Shown piece after piece: positions 1 through 10,582 of a DNA stretch of 64,000 nt. The DNA lies in assembly GCF_900324485.2 (NCBI RefSeq), contig NC_046641.1:24042790-24106789 (forward strand), in the 5' to 3' direction. Position 1 is the first letter of the stretch; each line of letters opens with the position of its first letter. Under the pieces are notes generated by a model. It did not search any database. It had not been told where the DNA came from and saw nothing but the letters and a program-made list of their open reading frames with translations. Made by a program: the position numbers and the translations under genes. Source of the DNA: Mastacembelus armatus (taxonomy: Eukaryota; Chordata; Actinopteri; Synbranchiformes; Mastacembelidae).

Positions 1-3000
1 CACTGAAACATCATAGTAATGCAGGAAGACAGTAAATACATTAAGGTCAGTATAAACTCACTATTTAGCCACACGATGAGTCCCCACTGAAGCATCTACA
101 CCTTAAGATCAAGGTGGATAAAACTGTTCTGTGCTACAGAGGAACCATAAAAAGATATGAAATTATGTGTAACACTGCAGTTATAGTGCAACTGTATGTA
201 CCAACAGACGTCTGGGGTTACTCTGCCTTACACACTGTGATGTGTGTGAGCTACACATCAACATGAGAGGATTTTATAAAGTATTTTATAAAGTACTTCA
301 AATTGTTGTGACTTTTTTTACATCGTTAGACTGAAAATCAAAGGTCAGTGAAGTTACCATATATGGTTCCAGGTAATAATTTCTCTTAGACTGATCAAGC
401 TACTTGGGTGGGCGGTGAAACTTTTCCACCTAAAAACTAGAAGTCCAGTCGCCATGACTCAACCTCTAGATCGCAGTGACAAGGTTCACAGTAAAAATAA
501 ATATAGATATATATGGCATGTGGCTCAGTATAATGAGAACTGCTAGGAGGCTAAAGCTGCCATCTCAATATATAAATGGGTTAAAGGTATATTAGTAGTA
601 TTATACATTAGTATTGTAACATAATACATTATAATGCCTTATTTCTAAAAGAAAACACCTATAGTTCATCTTACTAGACTGGGCATATGTCTATGAATGA
701 ACCTTTCTCTAAACGGTCTAGTTCTACCTGAACAGGGCATGTGACCGTGGGTGCAGGATTTGTTAGAGGTGCAGAACCATTTTCTTTGAAGCTGTGGAGC
801 CAGACTGAAGTTTGAAATGCTCTGGACCACCACTGATTGGTCAGGTGTCAAAATATCATCTCATGTGATGAGGCCTCATCTTTGATGATTGGCTGAAAGG
901 AATCATGCAGTTCTGCTACATCACAGTGAGGGGTGGGGGTGCGGTTTTGTGCACCCATGAAAGTTACCAAACATGGTTGACTTGCCCAATAAAGGGTTTT
1001 AATGTAACTGTACTGGTGAATTAAATCCTACTTCATTTTCAAATGGGGCCTTACTGGTTCCCAGATCTGAGTTTGAGCCGACACCGTGGATCATTTATCC
1101 TCAGACTGCTCCGACACACCACGTGGCTCTGCGGCAGGTTGGCGGTGCAACATCAGGAACTCACCTTCTTCACCTGCCGTTCGGAGCTTTTGTGATTTGT
1201 TTTTGGTTAAAACAGGAATCGACACAAAACTTTGAGCTAACAAGGAAAACAAAAAGCTCAGCAGAGCTGCAGAGTCCGGGCCGTCTCCTTTCTTCCTGAA
1301 AAGTAAAGCTCTTTTGTCATATATGCCTTTGGTGAAGGAGCTGGATTTATTGTTCTTCTACAAAGATCTCCTAAAATAGCCTGAACCAAAATAATGGCAG
1401 CCCTTAGAAGTGGCGATAAGTAAGTGGACTGTGATATTTCAAGCGGACTATTGTCTTCAGTTGGTATCACAGGTGTCTTCAATCTTATTCAGCCTGTTGA
1501 AAAGGAGAAAAGTCCCCTTTGTGCTGTTTGGTGTCATTGTGTTCACCGCACTGAACATGGACAAGAGAAAGAAAAGAAGATTAATCTGAGGAGATGAAGA
1601 AGAAATAAGCACCAAGCATAGTCCAGGTAACAGCTGCAAGACCGTCTCCAGGCAGGGCGATGTTTGTGTGGCCACTTTCTACTTTATTAATAAGGTTAAG
1701 ATGCAGGGGAACTGAAGAGAGAGACTTTGGATGATGCAGGCTGACCTGATCTTAGTCCAGGTCCCATCAAACCTGAGAGACCTGGAGCTGCCACACAATA
1801 AATAAATATTCCACACATTCATAACCAAGTGTGTTATTAGTCTGCAGGAGGGGCGAGATCAGGCTGAGCTGCTGGAACAACTTCTTCCAGTAGAGTACTC
1901 ATTAACCCTAAAACTAACCCTAACTGTGAACAGCTTCTGGCTAGTATCGACTACTTCATGCTGAAGGCGGCAGGTTCTCTTGGAAAAGTCCCTGCAGGAC
2001 TCAGTTAGTGGGGACCATAAATGTCTGAAGCAGAAATCCTGGTAATCCATCCAGGAGATGCTGAGATATTTCAGCCCAGCCCCGACGGACAGACGCCGTC
2101 CTTTCTGCCACACTGCACACTGGGATCAAAATATCGATCAGAGGGGTGTAAATGTGTGTACGGGCCATTAATGAGGTTCTTAATGAGAATCCCCAGTATC
2201 GGTGGAGTCACTGGGTTTGTTTCATGGTTCTGCAGAGTTAGCACATCTGTGGGAAGACCCCCCACCGGGCCACTGTTAGTCCAGCTACGCCTGGCTGTAG
2301 AGCATGGGGGAAGGTTGGGGCTCCCAGTCCTGAATGAATTTACGGAGTTTTCTAAAGCCAGTGTCCAGCCCCACCACTGACCTCTGACCCCTGCAGAAGA
2401 AAAGTTATTGGAGCCTCCTAAAGCTGACCAGAAAGGGGGGGGGGGAGTGGGAAAGTGGCCTGATGAAGGCGAACGGTGGCTCAACGGGGTCACCACAGCA
2501 GAGAAAGGGGGTGGGGTTAGAGGGGTGTTCAGGGTTTGTGTGTGTGGGTCGGGGGTGTCATAGAAGTTTCCTTTCAGCCCCCCCCCCCTCTCCACAAGTG
2601 TGTCCCTGCAGCTATTGTGACTCTGAGCTACAGCAGGACAGAAGGCCTCAGACAAACTGGGTCCAAACAATGATTGGCCCCTTTTGTTTCTCGCCTGCTT
2701 TTCTTCCTCAGCCCTCCATCACAATCTACTGGCCTCCTTTGTATTGATTTCCCTCATTCAGCGGCTCGTCGGCCTCTTTCCGCTGTTTTATATGCTCTTT
2801 TCGGGCTTTTTTGTCCACCTCCTCCCCTGCCGAACCCTCCCTGCTCTGGCATTCTCCACAGTGTGAGAACGCACTGCTCCTCTCGACTGGATGCCACTCA
2901 TTACAGGCACCTAATTGATGAAGAGTGTAATTAGTTTGACAATTGGAAGAGGAAATCAATATGTTTTGAGGCAACAGAGTCACATCCGCGAGGAAGAGGG

Positions 3001-3900
3001 CAGCGTGTGAGGGGAACCGTATGTTCGCTTCCACTTTCCCACTCAGCAGAAAAACATGAAGCTTCAACAAAACATTTTGGTTTTTGTCCGGTTTAATTCT
3101 GGATTAGACAAACTGCTGGAGCCGCATCACCTGGGAGGAAATGTCTTGTTAATCTATTGACTTAACGTGCACATGCACAAATGAGAGCTGGTGCTGTTGG
3201 TTTGATCTTTTAAATCAATACTACCGATATTTACACAGCTCACAAATAAAGACCAACACCAGGACACCCTCCGTCCTGCAGACCAACCCGACTCAATATA
3301 GAAAAATAAATAACACAGGACACAGCTTTGACCTTTCACCTCCTCACTTTTAAACGCATTTAAAGTTGGTTTGGTTCTAGTGCTGGACTCACTGCAAGAA
3401 TAAAGAACAAAACCATTTTCGAAGCAAGAAATAAACTAATAATTAGTTTCTCTACATAAAATCTTTTATTCTTTGTAGTTTCAGGTCAGAAGTTAAACTG
3501 GTGGAAAACAGCCGCTGTGGCCTGGAGGCAAGTAACTATAAATAACTAAAGACTATTAGTTGTGGTTTTTTTTTTTTAATCATGAAAAACTTGCTGCTGC
3601 AACATGCTGCTTGTCCAGATTGGGATTACTGGGATCACAGTAAACAAGCACCCAGTGAATGTTTGAGATCATTTGGTTTGTGCACTAACAAGTTAAACTG
3701 TTCCTACATGTCTTAAGCTTGTTTTCCACTAGCATTGGCTTCCAACCTGCAGAATCACTCCAGGCTGTTTTGTACCTCCTCAGTCCTCCAAGTCTTTAAT
3801 CCAAGAAATGCTCAGAAATCTTTGCCTCAAAATACACGTAGTGACAGAAAATCACAGGATGAATGAACCAGACAAAAAGAAGATGTGTTCCTCTGCCACA
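1..3900. other. Left flank without a recognisable gene
   Basis: I see no open frame with a recognisable domain and no exon series with consistent splice phases here. The longest open frames (for example 2071-2670 on the minus strand) are low in complexity and overlap G- and C-homopolymer runs near 2434-2446 and 2579-2590, so I treat them as chance. The strand just past this stretch carries the end of ptrh1; a minus-strand AATAAA (TTTATT at about 3919-3924) would suit its polyadenylation. A stretch near 2690-2950 is listed separately as a possible regulatory element. Confidence 0.5.
2690..2960. promoter_or_regulatory. Candidate conserved regulatory element with homeodomain-type sites
   Basis: This stretch is free of simple repeats. 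At 2908-2945 it packs several TAATT/AATTA cores (CTAATTGATG, GTAATTAGTT, GACAATTGG) within about 40 bases, the usual look of a homeodomain-bound element. This is inference from motif density only. No gene model overlaps it, and alignment to other fish would be needed to confirm conservation. Confidence 0.2.
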
Positions 3901-4227
3901 GGCCAAACTTTCTACTATATTTTATTGAAATCTGTTGTGTGGATTCTGAGGTATCAGCAGTACAAACACACTGAGGCATCTGGCTGCTGGTCAGACTTGA
4001 CCAGCTTGTAAAGGAAATGTATGAATAAATGATCTGTAACCAGTTAACGTCTAAACCAGTCAGTGATACACAGCAGCTGGTCCATGCCCCCATCCCTCCA
4101 GCTTTTACATTTTGGTGACGCATGGTTCTGAATCCTGACATGCACCTTCAGACGTGGGCTGCCTCTTCACAGACAATAAACAGAGTCAGGTTCTGTCCTC
4201 GAGGCAGTCGTGTGTTTGATAACAGGT

Positions 4228-6649
4228 TCAGAGACTCTGAGCAGCAGCAGAGTCCTGAGCTGGTGAGGCAGAGAGTTCCCCGTCCTTCTTCTGTGCTGTC
4301 TGTCTGTCCCCTGCTGGTGAGGAGGGGGACTGAGAGTCCTGCTGGGAGAGCTGGGAAAGGAGGAGATCTACACTCCGATCCAGAACAGAGTCCAGAACCT
4401 TTCGCTCCTCCGAGGAGAATCGGCCCAGAACATGCCGCTCCACTGAAGTGTTTCCCGTGGGCCGGCTGATCCCGACCCGGAGTCTGGGCATCACCTGCAG
4501 GAGCGATGGGAGGATGGGATGACCCAACTGGGATTCTTCTGAAAATTTACCTTAATCTGTGTTCTGCACTTCCTGCAGTCACACTGTATAGTCTGGCTGC
4601 ATTTTACAGTGTGTGTCTATGTAAACAGTGTACATTCTTTTTTCTGTGCGTTTTGGACATTTATGGCAAGAAATTACTTCTGGATAAAGTTCGATTGTAC
4701 TGCATCAATAACCACTTAAAGTAGAGTTTAAAGTAACTCTAATACCCACATCTCTAAGCACTCCCCCATTTAACTAGATTACAGTTCCCTCAACTTAAAG
4801 TTGCCATAAAAACCACAAAGAGACCAAATCAATAAGATAAAATTCCCCAATCTGCCACACTGAGCAGGTACTTACATCAGTCTGCAGACAGTCCACACAG
4901 GAGCGGACTCCGTTATGTCCCCTGAAGAAGAATTGGGGTTCAAAGTTAAATTTGCATCCAGGGTGTAACTTTTCTTTTTCCACAGAACATCACATTCAGC
5001 GTCTGTAACCCGACCGACCTGGCACTTCCTCCAAGTTTGATGGAGATTTTCCCCAGAGGTTTGTCCAGGTCATCGTGGACCAGCAGGATGTCTTCAGGTC
5101 TGACCCCGTATTTACCAGCTGGAGAGGACAGATACTTCAGATCATCAGGAATTCAATGTGATGTTAGTTTCCCCTCTACCCCAATAAAAATCCAAATCTT
5201 AATTGGTTCCCTTGGGCCCAAAGTGACGTCAACCCTCAAACTTTTTGTCACACAAACAAACAAAAAAGTAAGTAAATACTAAATATTTGTCTCACAGAGA
5301 CAATTTATTAAAAGAAAGTGCTTGAGAAAAAGACACAGGAAGTTGGTTTACAGAGATGTGAACAAAGCCAGTTAGTGATGGGAGCAGAGAGCACTCAGAG
5401 GTAAAGATGAGAACAGAGCAAACAGCTCAGGATGTGAGGGCCCAGTTTGTTCTGCTCATGAACACAACAATGCAGTAAACAACCAAACATCCTCACACAG
5501 GGAACAACAGCAAAGCACAGACTCGGTCAGTGCACTGGCAGTGACCTCACCTGCTTTGGCCACTGACACGCCGTTGATGTTCATCAGCAGCCTGGGACGG
5601 AGCAGCACCACATGTGAGCTTTGGACCTCCGACACGATGACCTCACCGGACACGTGCTTGTCACCGCGCCAACGGTCAGCCACGCCAAGCCGGGCGGCGA
5701 GTGCGCCGAGCACCGCCATGCCAACGCTGTGTCTGGTACCCTCCATTCCCGGGTTACCCAGCCCCACCACCTGCCCCGCACAGACACACACAGACACACA
5801 CAGACACACACAGACACACACAGAGTTATTTAGGTGTTTTCCCAATAAAGACAAATACAACTGCTGCCTTGCACTGATGGTACTGATCCACTGGCAACAG
5901 CTCTATTGACAGACATGGTACAGATTCAATGTATGGAGATGGCACTGCCTCCACATGCTGACACTTCTGTGTTTGAACAAGCTGAATTTGTAGTTTATAC
6001 TGGAAAGGTCCAATTAAAAAGTAGATAAAAGATGAAAAACTGTTTATTAAAAGAAATGAAACATGCCACAAAATCATCTTGATGGTGCCACAGTGAAATA
6101 AAATGTCTTGTTATATTCTTATGTTTATGGCTATACAGGAAAGTGCTACCAAATCACAGAAGAACCTCACAGCAAACACAGATAGCAAAACCAAACTCCA
6201 TTTGAAAATCTACAAATTTAACATAGCCTTGTTTTGTTATAGCCATATGGCTAACTGGACATGACACATTCAGTATCCAATACAAAGAAGCATCCATATG
6301 TATGACAGTTATACAGATCAGAGAAGACTGACTCGGAAAATGTGTTTAGCTTTGCATTATGGGATGGATACTTTGACCAGACACCACAACAATAATAAAC
6401 TGGCAGATTTGTTTAAAGTGTTTGGTGGGAACTATCAATCCAGTAATTACCTGGTGATTATTAGGACTGATCAAACACAAGTTAAACAAGTGTCTAGTTA
6501 GTGTTGCAGGTAAATAGATAAAGTGAGGTTTTCCTACTTACCAGCTTTCGTCGGCTTTCAGTGTGTATTTCTGCTTCTATGCCCATCGCGGGTGTAAACA
6601 GCTCACTCAGCAAAACCCGGTTTACGGCTCGTGTTAAAAGTCGTCGCAT
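4228..6649 (-). CDS. ptrh1: Peptidyl-tRNA hydrolase 1, five exons, complete
   Basis: Pth1-family enzyme that cleaves the ester bond between a peptide and tRNA, recycling peptidyl-tRNAs dropped by ribosomes. Coding exons (minus): 6649-6542, 5770-5551, 5118-5019, 4921-4876, 4494-4228, with GT-AG junctions and matching phases (0,1,2,0), giving 246 residues. Family signatures in order: GLGNPG with Asn42, TRHSVG with catalytic His50, LLMNING with Asn100, VHDDLD with Asp125, and RGHNGVRS with Asn146. These match the active-site set known from bacterial Pth (Asn10, His20, Asn68, Asp93, Asn114). I chose the Met at 6649 because it starts the basic leader MRRLLTRAVNRVL, which could be organelle-targeting; two in-frame Met codons lie upstream, so the start is less certain than the rest. 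The C-terminus runs about 35 residues past what I recall for the human protein, in a Ser/Gln/Pro-rich tail. The intron 1 acceptor is preceded by a TG-rich repeat. Confidence 0.93.
5779..5824. repeat. 10-bp CA-rich tandem repeat beside a splice acceptor
   Basis: Four copies of CAGACACACA run from 5781 to 5820. On the ptrh1 (minus) strand this reads as TG/TC repeats ending ten bases before the exon 2 acceptor at 5771-5772, so the repeat takes the place of the normal polypyrimidine tract. Confidence 0.85.
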
Positions 6650-7251
6650 TGTGGCAAACATAAACAGTTTCTTGAAGAAATGTGACAAATAACGACAAAA
6701 TTTACTTAAAAACTTGCCTTTTTTCATACGGCCTATAAAACAGCCTGTCAGCTCCTATAAATCGGTCAAACATCAGAGGTTTTCACTGCACAGAAACGAC
6801 AGTCCCTATGAGAACACGCTGTGTGTTGGTTTTGTTAATGGGATGATTTTTCAATGGGGTTCGCTGTATTTGAACTGAGCCTCTAGCCGCATTTATCCGC
6901 ATTAAGTCAGCCTTTAGTTGATCAAATTGACACGAATTGACACGATCCTCTGACGTCTGGAACAAAGTTTTTACATCAGATTTTTGTCTCAACTCTGGGA
7001 ATGTAACTTTGGCAGCTAATGCTAGCATGCTAACGTTAGCTTCCCCATGATATCAAAACAGCGACAACGTTGACGTTAAACACGAAATACGTTAAAAACA
7101 CAAGCACCGATTAGAATAACTTATGATTTTATGTATTTTTAAAGATATTCTAAACTCTCCAATGAAACAACCTTAGCTTGTCCTCCGCCTCTCCATTACA
7201 CCATCAACGACTGCCGCAAAGACAACACGAGGGAGACTGTGTGTTGGGCCA

Positions 7252-7267
7252 CAGCGCCCCCAGCTGG
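7252..7267 (-). promoter_or_regulatory. Candidate CTCF site
   Basis: The minus strand reads CCAGCTGGGGGCGCTG. It differs at one position from the vertebrate CTCF core CCAGCAGGGGGCGCTG. It lies about 600 bases upstream of the ptrh1 start, between ptrh1 and the natterin array, a sensible place for an insulator. Assignment is by motif only. Confidence 0.4.
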
Positions 7268-7354
7268 TCGCCCGAGAACTACACGTTATTTCCACAGAGA
7301 CAACTGGTTTGTTTTTCAGAGGCTTCCTGGGTAATAGAGATAAACTGAGAACCA

Positions 7355-8265
7355 GAGGTGGAACAATTGATTTATTTTACAGAGCTCCCACTAAAAGTCC
7401 TGCATTTCAAATGTTACTGCAGTAAAAGTCCAAAAGTACCATCAGCCAAATGTACTTGAAGTATCCAAAGTAAAAGTACTCATTGTGCAGAATGGCCCAT
7501 TTCACATGAATGGATCTGATATTATTGGATTCTAATTATTGATGATTATTGTGTTGATCACTTTAATGTTGGAGCTGACGTTAACTACCTCATATACTTC
7601 TAATTTGAAGTACTTTATATACCGCTGGGTGGCTGACGTTAACTACCTTATATACTTCTAATTTGAAGTACTTTATATACCTCTGGGTGGCTGACGTTAA
7701 CTACCTCATATACTTCTAATTTGAAGTACTTTATATACCGCTGGGTGGCTGACGTTAACTACCTTATATACTTCTAATTTGAAGTACTTTATATACCTCT
7801 GGGTGGCTGACGTTAACTACCTCATATACTTCTAATTTGAAGTACTTTATATACCGCTGGGTGGCTGACGTTAACTACCTTATATACTTCTAATTTGAAG
7901 TACTTTATATACCGCTGGGTAGCTGACGTTAACTACCTTATATACTTCTAATTTGAAGTACTTTATATACCGCTGGGTAGCTGACGTTAACTACCTTATA
8001 TACTTCTAATTTGAAGTACTTTATATACCGCTGGGTAGCTGACGTTAACTACCTTATATACTTCTGATTTGAAGTACTTTATATACTACTGGGTATCTTG
8101 GTAATTTTTAAAGTTATCAGATAAATGTAGAGCTCTGGCTCTGACATGTAGTGAAGTCCAAGGATGAAGTAGCACAACATGGAAAAACTCAAGTAAAGTA
8201 CAAATACCTCAAACAGACAAAGTGCAGTACTTATGAACATTTATTTAGTTAATTTCCAACACTGC
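7355..8265. mobile_element. Non-autonomous DNA-transposon-like repeat enclosing a tandem array
   Basis: The left part (7380-7560: AAAAGTCCTGCATTTCAAAT, then a stretch rich in AAGTA/AGTAC words) closely matches a second copy at 27765-27945. The right part (8190-8262) is rich in AAGTAAAGTAC words that answer the left end in reverse orientation. Such AAGTAC-rich elements are widespread in percomorph genomes. I see no transposase frame. The outer limits are approximate. The interior has been taken over by the 58-bp array listed next. Confidence 0.55.
7575..8096. repeat. 58-bp minisatellite, nine units, each with a palindromic core
   Basis: Units start with CTGACG at 7575, 7633, 7691, 7749, 7807, 7865, 7923, 7981 and 8039, an exact 58-base period without indels. 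Each unit carries the inverted repeat TACTTCTAATTTGAAGTA (first at 7595-7612). Units 1, 3 and 5 share one set of variants and units 2 and 4 another, a 116-bp dimer. Units 6-8 share a third set (GTAG instead of GTGG at the end). Unit 9 is diverged. Confidence 0.95.
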
Positions 8266-9025
8266 AATAAAACCTGTGCATTAAGACAAATTGTATAGAA
8301 CATCCAAAAAGTAAACATGATGAGATTATTTGTTTAAAAAAAGTTCTGATTCTATATTTTAAATACCAAACTTTCAAAAACCAATTGTTTTTCCATCCAC
8401 TGTTAGAGTTTCCCTGAATTAATATTTGATCCTTAATGAGTTTTTTTTGGTTACAAAGAAAAAGTATCTGAGCTCAGTAGCAAAACTTCTCTCCCAACAT
8501 ATTTTACTTGACCACAGAGTAAGAAACAAAATAACCTCTACCCCATTAAACAAAACTGTCACAGGACACAGAACAAAACTTGGTTGCAAAGTGTCACACC
8601 TGTGAATTTATAATGAGCACTCACCTGTTGCCAATTAGGACTCATCAGCAAAACTGGCTGCTAGTGTTTGGTTCACTTCGTAACAGACTCTACAGACTTT
8701 AGTCAGACAGCATGTTATACTGTGCAGTGTTTAATCAAAGCTGACCATGGATTTGTTCAATAATTTAGTTAATATTTAATTAGCAGTGCTATGTTTTTGA
8801 AATCCATACAAATAATGCAGAATATTTTAATTATTTTAGTTAATGTAGTGTAGCAGGTTTTTCAGTTTGACTAGGAGTGAAACTAAAAAGGGATGTTCAT
8901 TAAAAAAAAAAAATTTGGTCTTTTTTCAGTTCATCACAAATTAAAGAAAGACCAGAAACAAAAAGCTCCTTGAACGTTTTAATTGAATTGTATGTGGAAC
9001 AGTTTTTTTTTTTTTTTTTGCTGTT

Positions 9026-10582
9026 TTACATTTTACTATGAGGCGGCTGATCTTCAGGGTTGAGCTTGGAGCAGGGAACAGCGTCAGGAACCGGCTGACA
9101 TCTCTCCACCACAGCGTTGATCTCACCTACGTTCACGCCGTCGTACGTGCCTGTGATGTACGTCCAGTGTGTGTCTCCGTTGTGGTTGGTCCTGCTCAGC
9201 CTGCCCGTGAAGGGGATGTCGGCCTTCATCTTCCTGCCGTCCATCCTCACGGTACAGGAGTGGTTGGGTGGGACCAGCAGCTGAACAGAGACAGAGTGAC
9301 TGATGGTCTCCACCATGGTGGTTCCCTCTGAGAAGGTGACCGTCTGCTCCTTGGTGAAGTCCACGGTCCCGGGGCCAAGGATGGGGACTTTGCCCTTCAT
9401 GGTGGAGATGGAGCCGTTGCGGGTCTCCCTGCCAATGTCCCAGGTTTTCTCCACGGTGCTGGTCTTCTCCAGCCTCACTGTCTTCTCCACATTTCTGCAC
9501 TCCAGGTTGGTGACCTTGGCGAGCTTCAGGGCCTCTGGGGGTTGGTGGAACAGCTCCATCTGGTCAACGGCATATTCCACATGAGAGATGTGCTGGCTGT
9601 AGCTGTCTCTGTTGATGGCCAGGACCTGGTATTTCTTGTACCAGTACTCACTGCCCTCCCACGGGAGGAAGAAGGCCTTGTGCCGGGTCACCACTTTGCC
9701 AAGACCATACTTGTTTTTCCCGACGTAGATGTCTGAGTTGGGGCAGGTTTTGATGGAATACTGAGGGACAGACCCGTATGAATCTTCAACCCACTGCAGG
9801 AACTCAAAGTGGTCTACGTTGACCAGAATCTCAAACTTGGAGGATGCGTACTCTTTGTCAGCGTAAGGGTACAGACAGAAGTTCCCTTTGCTGGGAGTGT
9901 AGAAGCCGGCCTCGCAGTTGACTTTGCACACGTAGTCGCTGCGCTCGGCGTAGCCATTGAAGATGGCCATGGCGCCATTTGGGAGGGAGCCGTTCCACGT
10001 GACCCACTTGAGGTTGACGTGTTCATCAAACATTGGGAAGGAGCTCATCGCGGTTTCTGGGATCTCTCTGATTTCAGGAGTGTTGATGACTTCTCGAGAA
10101 GGGACGACATCTTCCCGGGTGGGGTTAAGCCGCGGCTCTGCAGGCCGAGACAAAGACATTTACTGTGGTTTATTTTTTAACATGGAACATCTGGAGAGTT
10201 TGTGACGAAACAGGCAAAGAGAGAAAAGAAACGTTTTTGTTCTTGACTGCAGACTGTGTGCACACTACACTGCCACCTGCTTTATGGACTAAATCAAGGA
10301 TAAGTGAGGGAGGTGTATCATGAGCTGAAGTCAGCAACAATCTTATGATGGTTTATTGTTTTAAATGTATCGTGTTTAATTTCTGCTAATGATCATTTTT
10401 AAGAGGCAGATCATTTATTTTGGAATTCAAGGCTCCGTTCGAGTTTCTGAGCAGAAGGAAGTGAAGTGTTGAGACTCACTGTTGGAGGTTTCTTGGCCTC
10501 CTTTCAGCAGCGGGTCAGACTGCAGCGCTGGGCTGCAGAGCTGCAGCACTGCCAGGACGACAACAGCCACGCAAGTCCTCAT
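9026..10582 (-). CDS. Natterin-like gene 1: secreted DM9 lectin plus aerolysin-type protein
   Basis: Two coding exons, 10582-10480 and 10137-9026, joined in phase 1, give 404 residues. Exon 1 starts right after a splice acceptor (GAGTCCAG then ATG), so a non-coding first exon is expected upstream. Residues 1-21 are a signal peptide (MRTCVAVVVLAVLQLCSPAL). A linker of about 45 residues follows, then a DM9 pair (about 77-209) with the family motif GKNKYGLGKV at 174-183, then a region of the aerolysin/ETX beta-pore type (about 236-390) with the PPNHSC and GTYDG motifs shared by all five genes here. Known family: natterins of toadfish venom and natterin-like proteins such as zebrafish Aep1, which bind glycans and form pores; some are credited with kininogenase activity. 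Unlike genes 3-5 it has no dibasic processing site. It ends in a short extra tail (SKLNPEDQPPHSKM). Confidence 0.9.

Noticed and set aside
2071-2670. A 199-codon minus-strand open frame
   Set aside because: Low-complexity, Pro/Ser-rich, crosses G and C homopolymers, no similarity I recognise and no splice series.
7575-8096. CRISPR-like spaced repeats
   Set aside because: The units are directly adjacent with no unique spacers, in a vertebrate genome; this is a minisatellite.
9038-10180. Plus-strand open frames over natterin gene 1 (and similar ones over genes 2-5)
   Set aside because: They are mirror frames of the coding exon, without domains or splice context.
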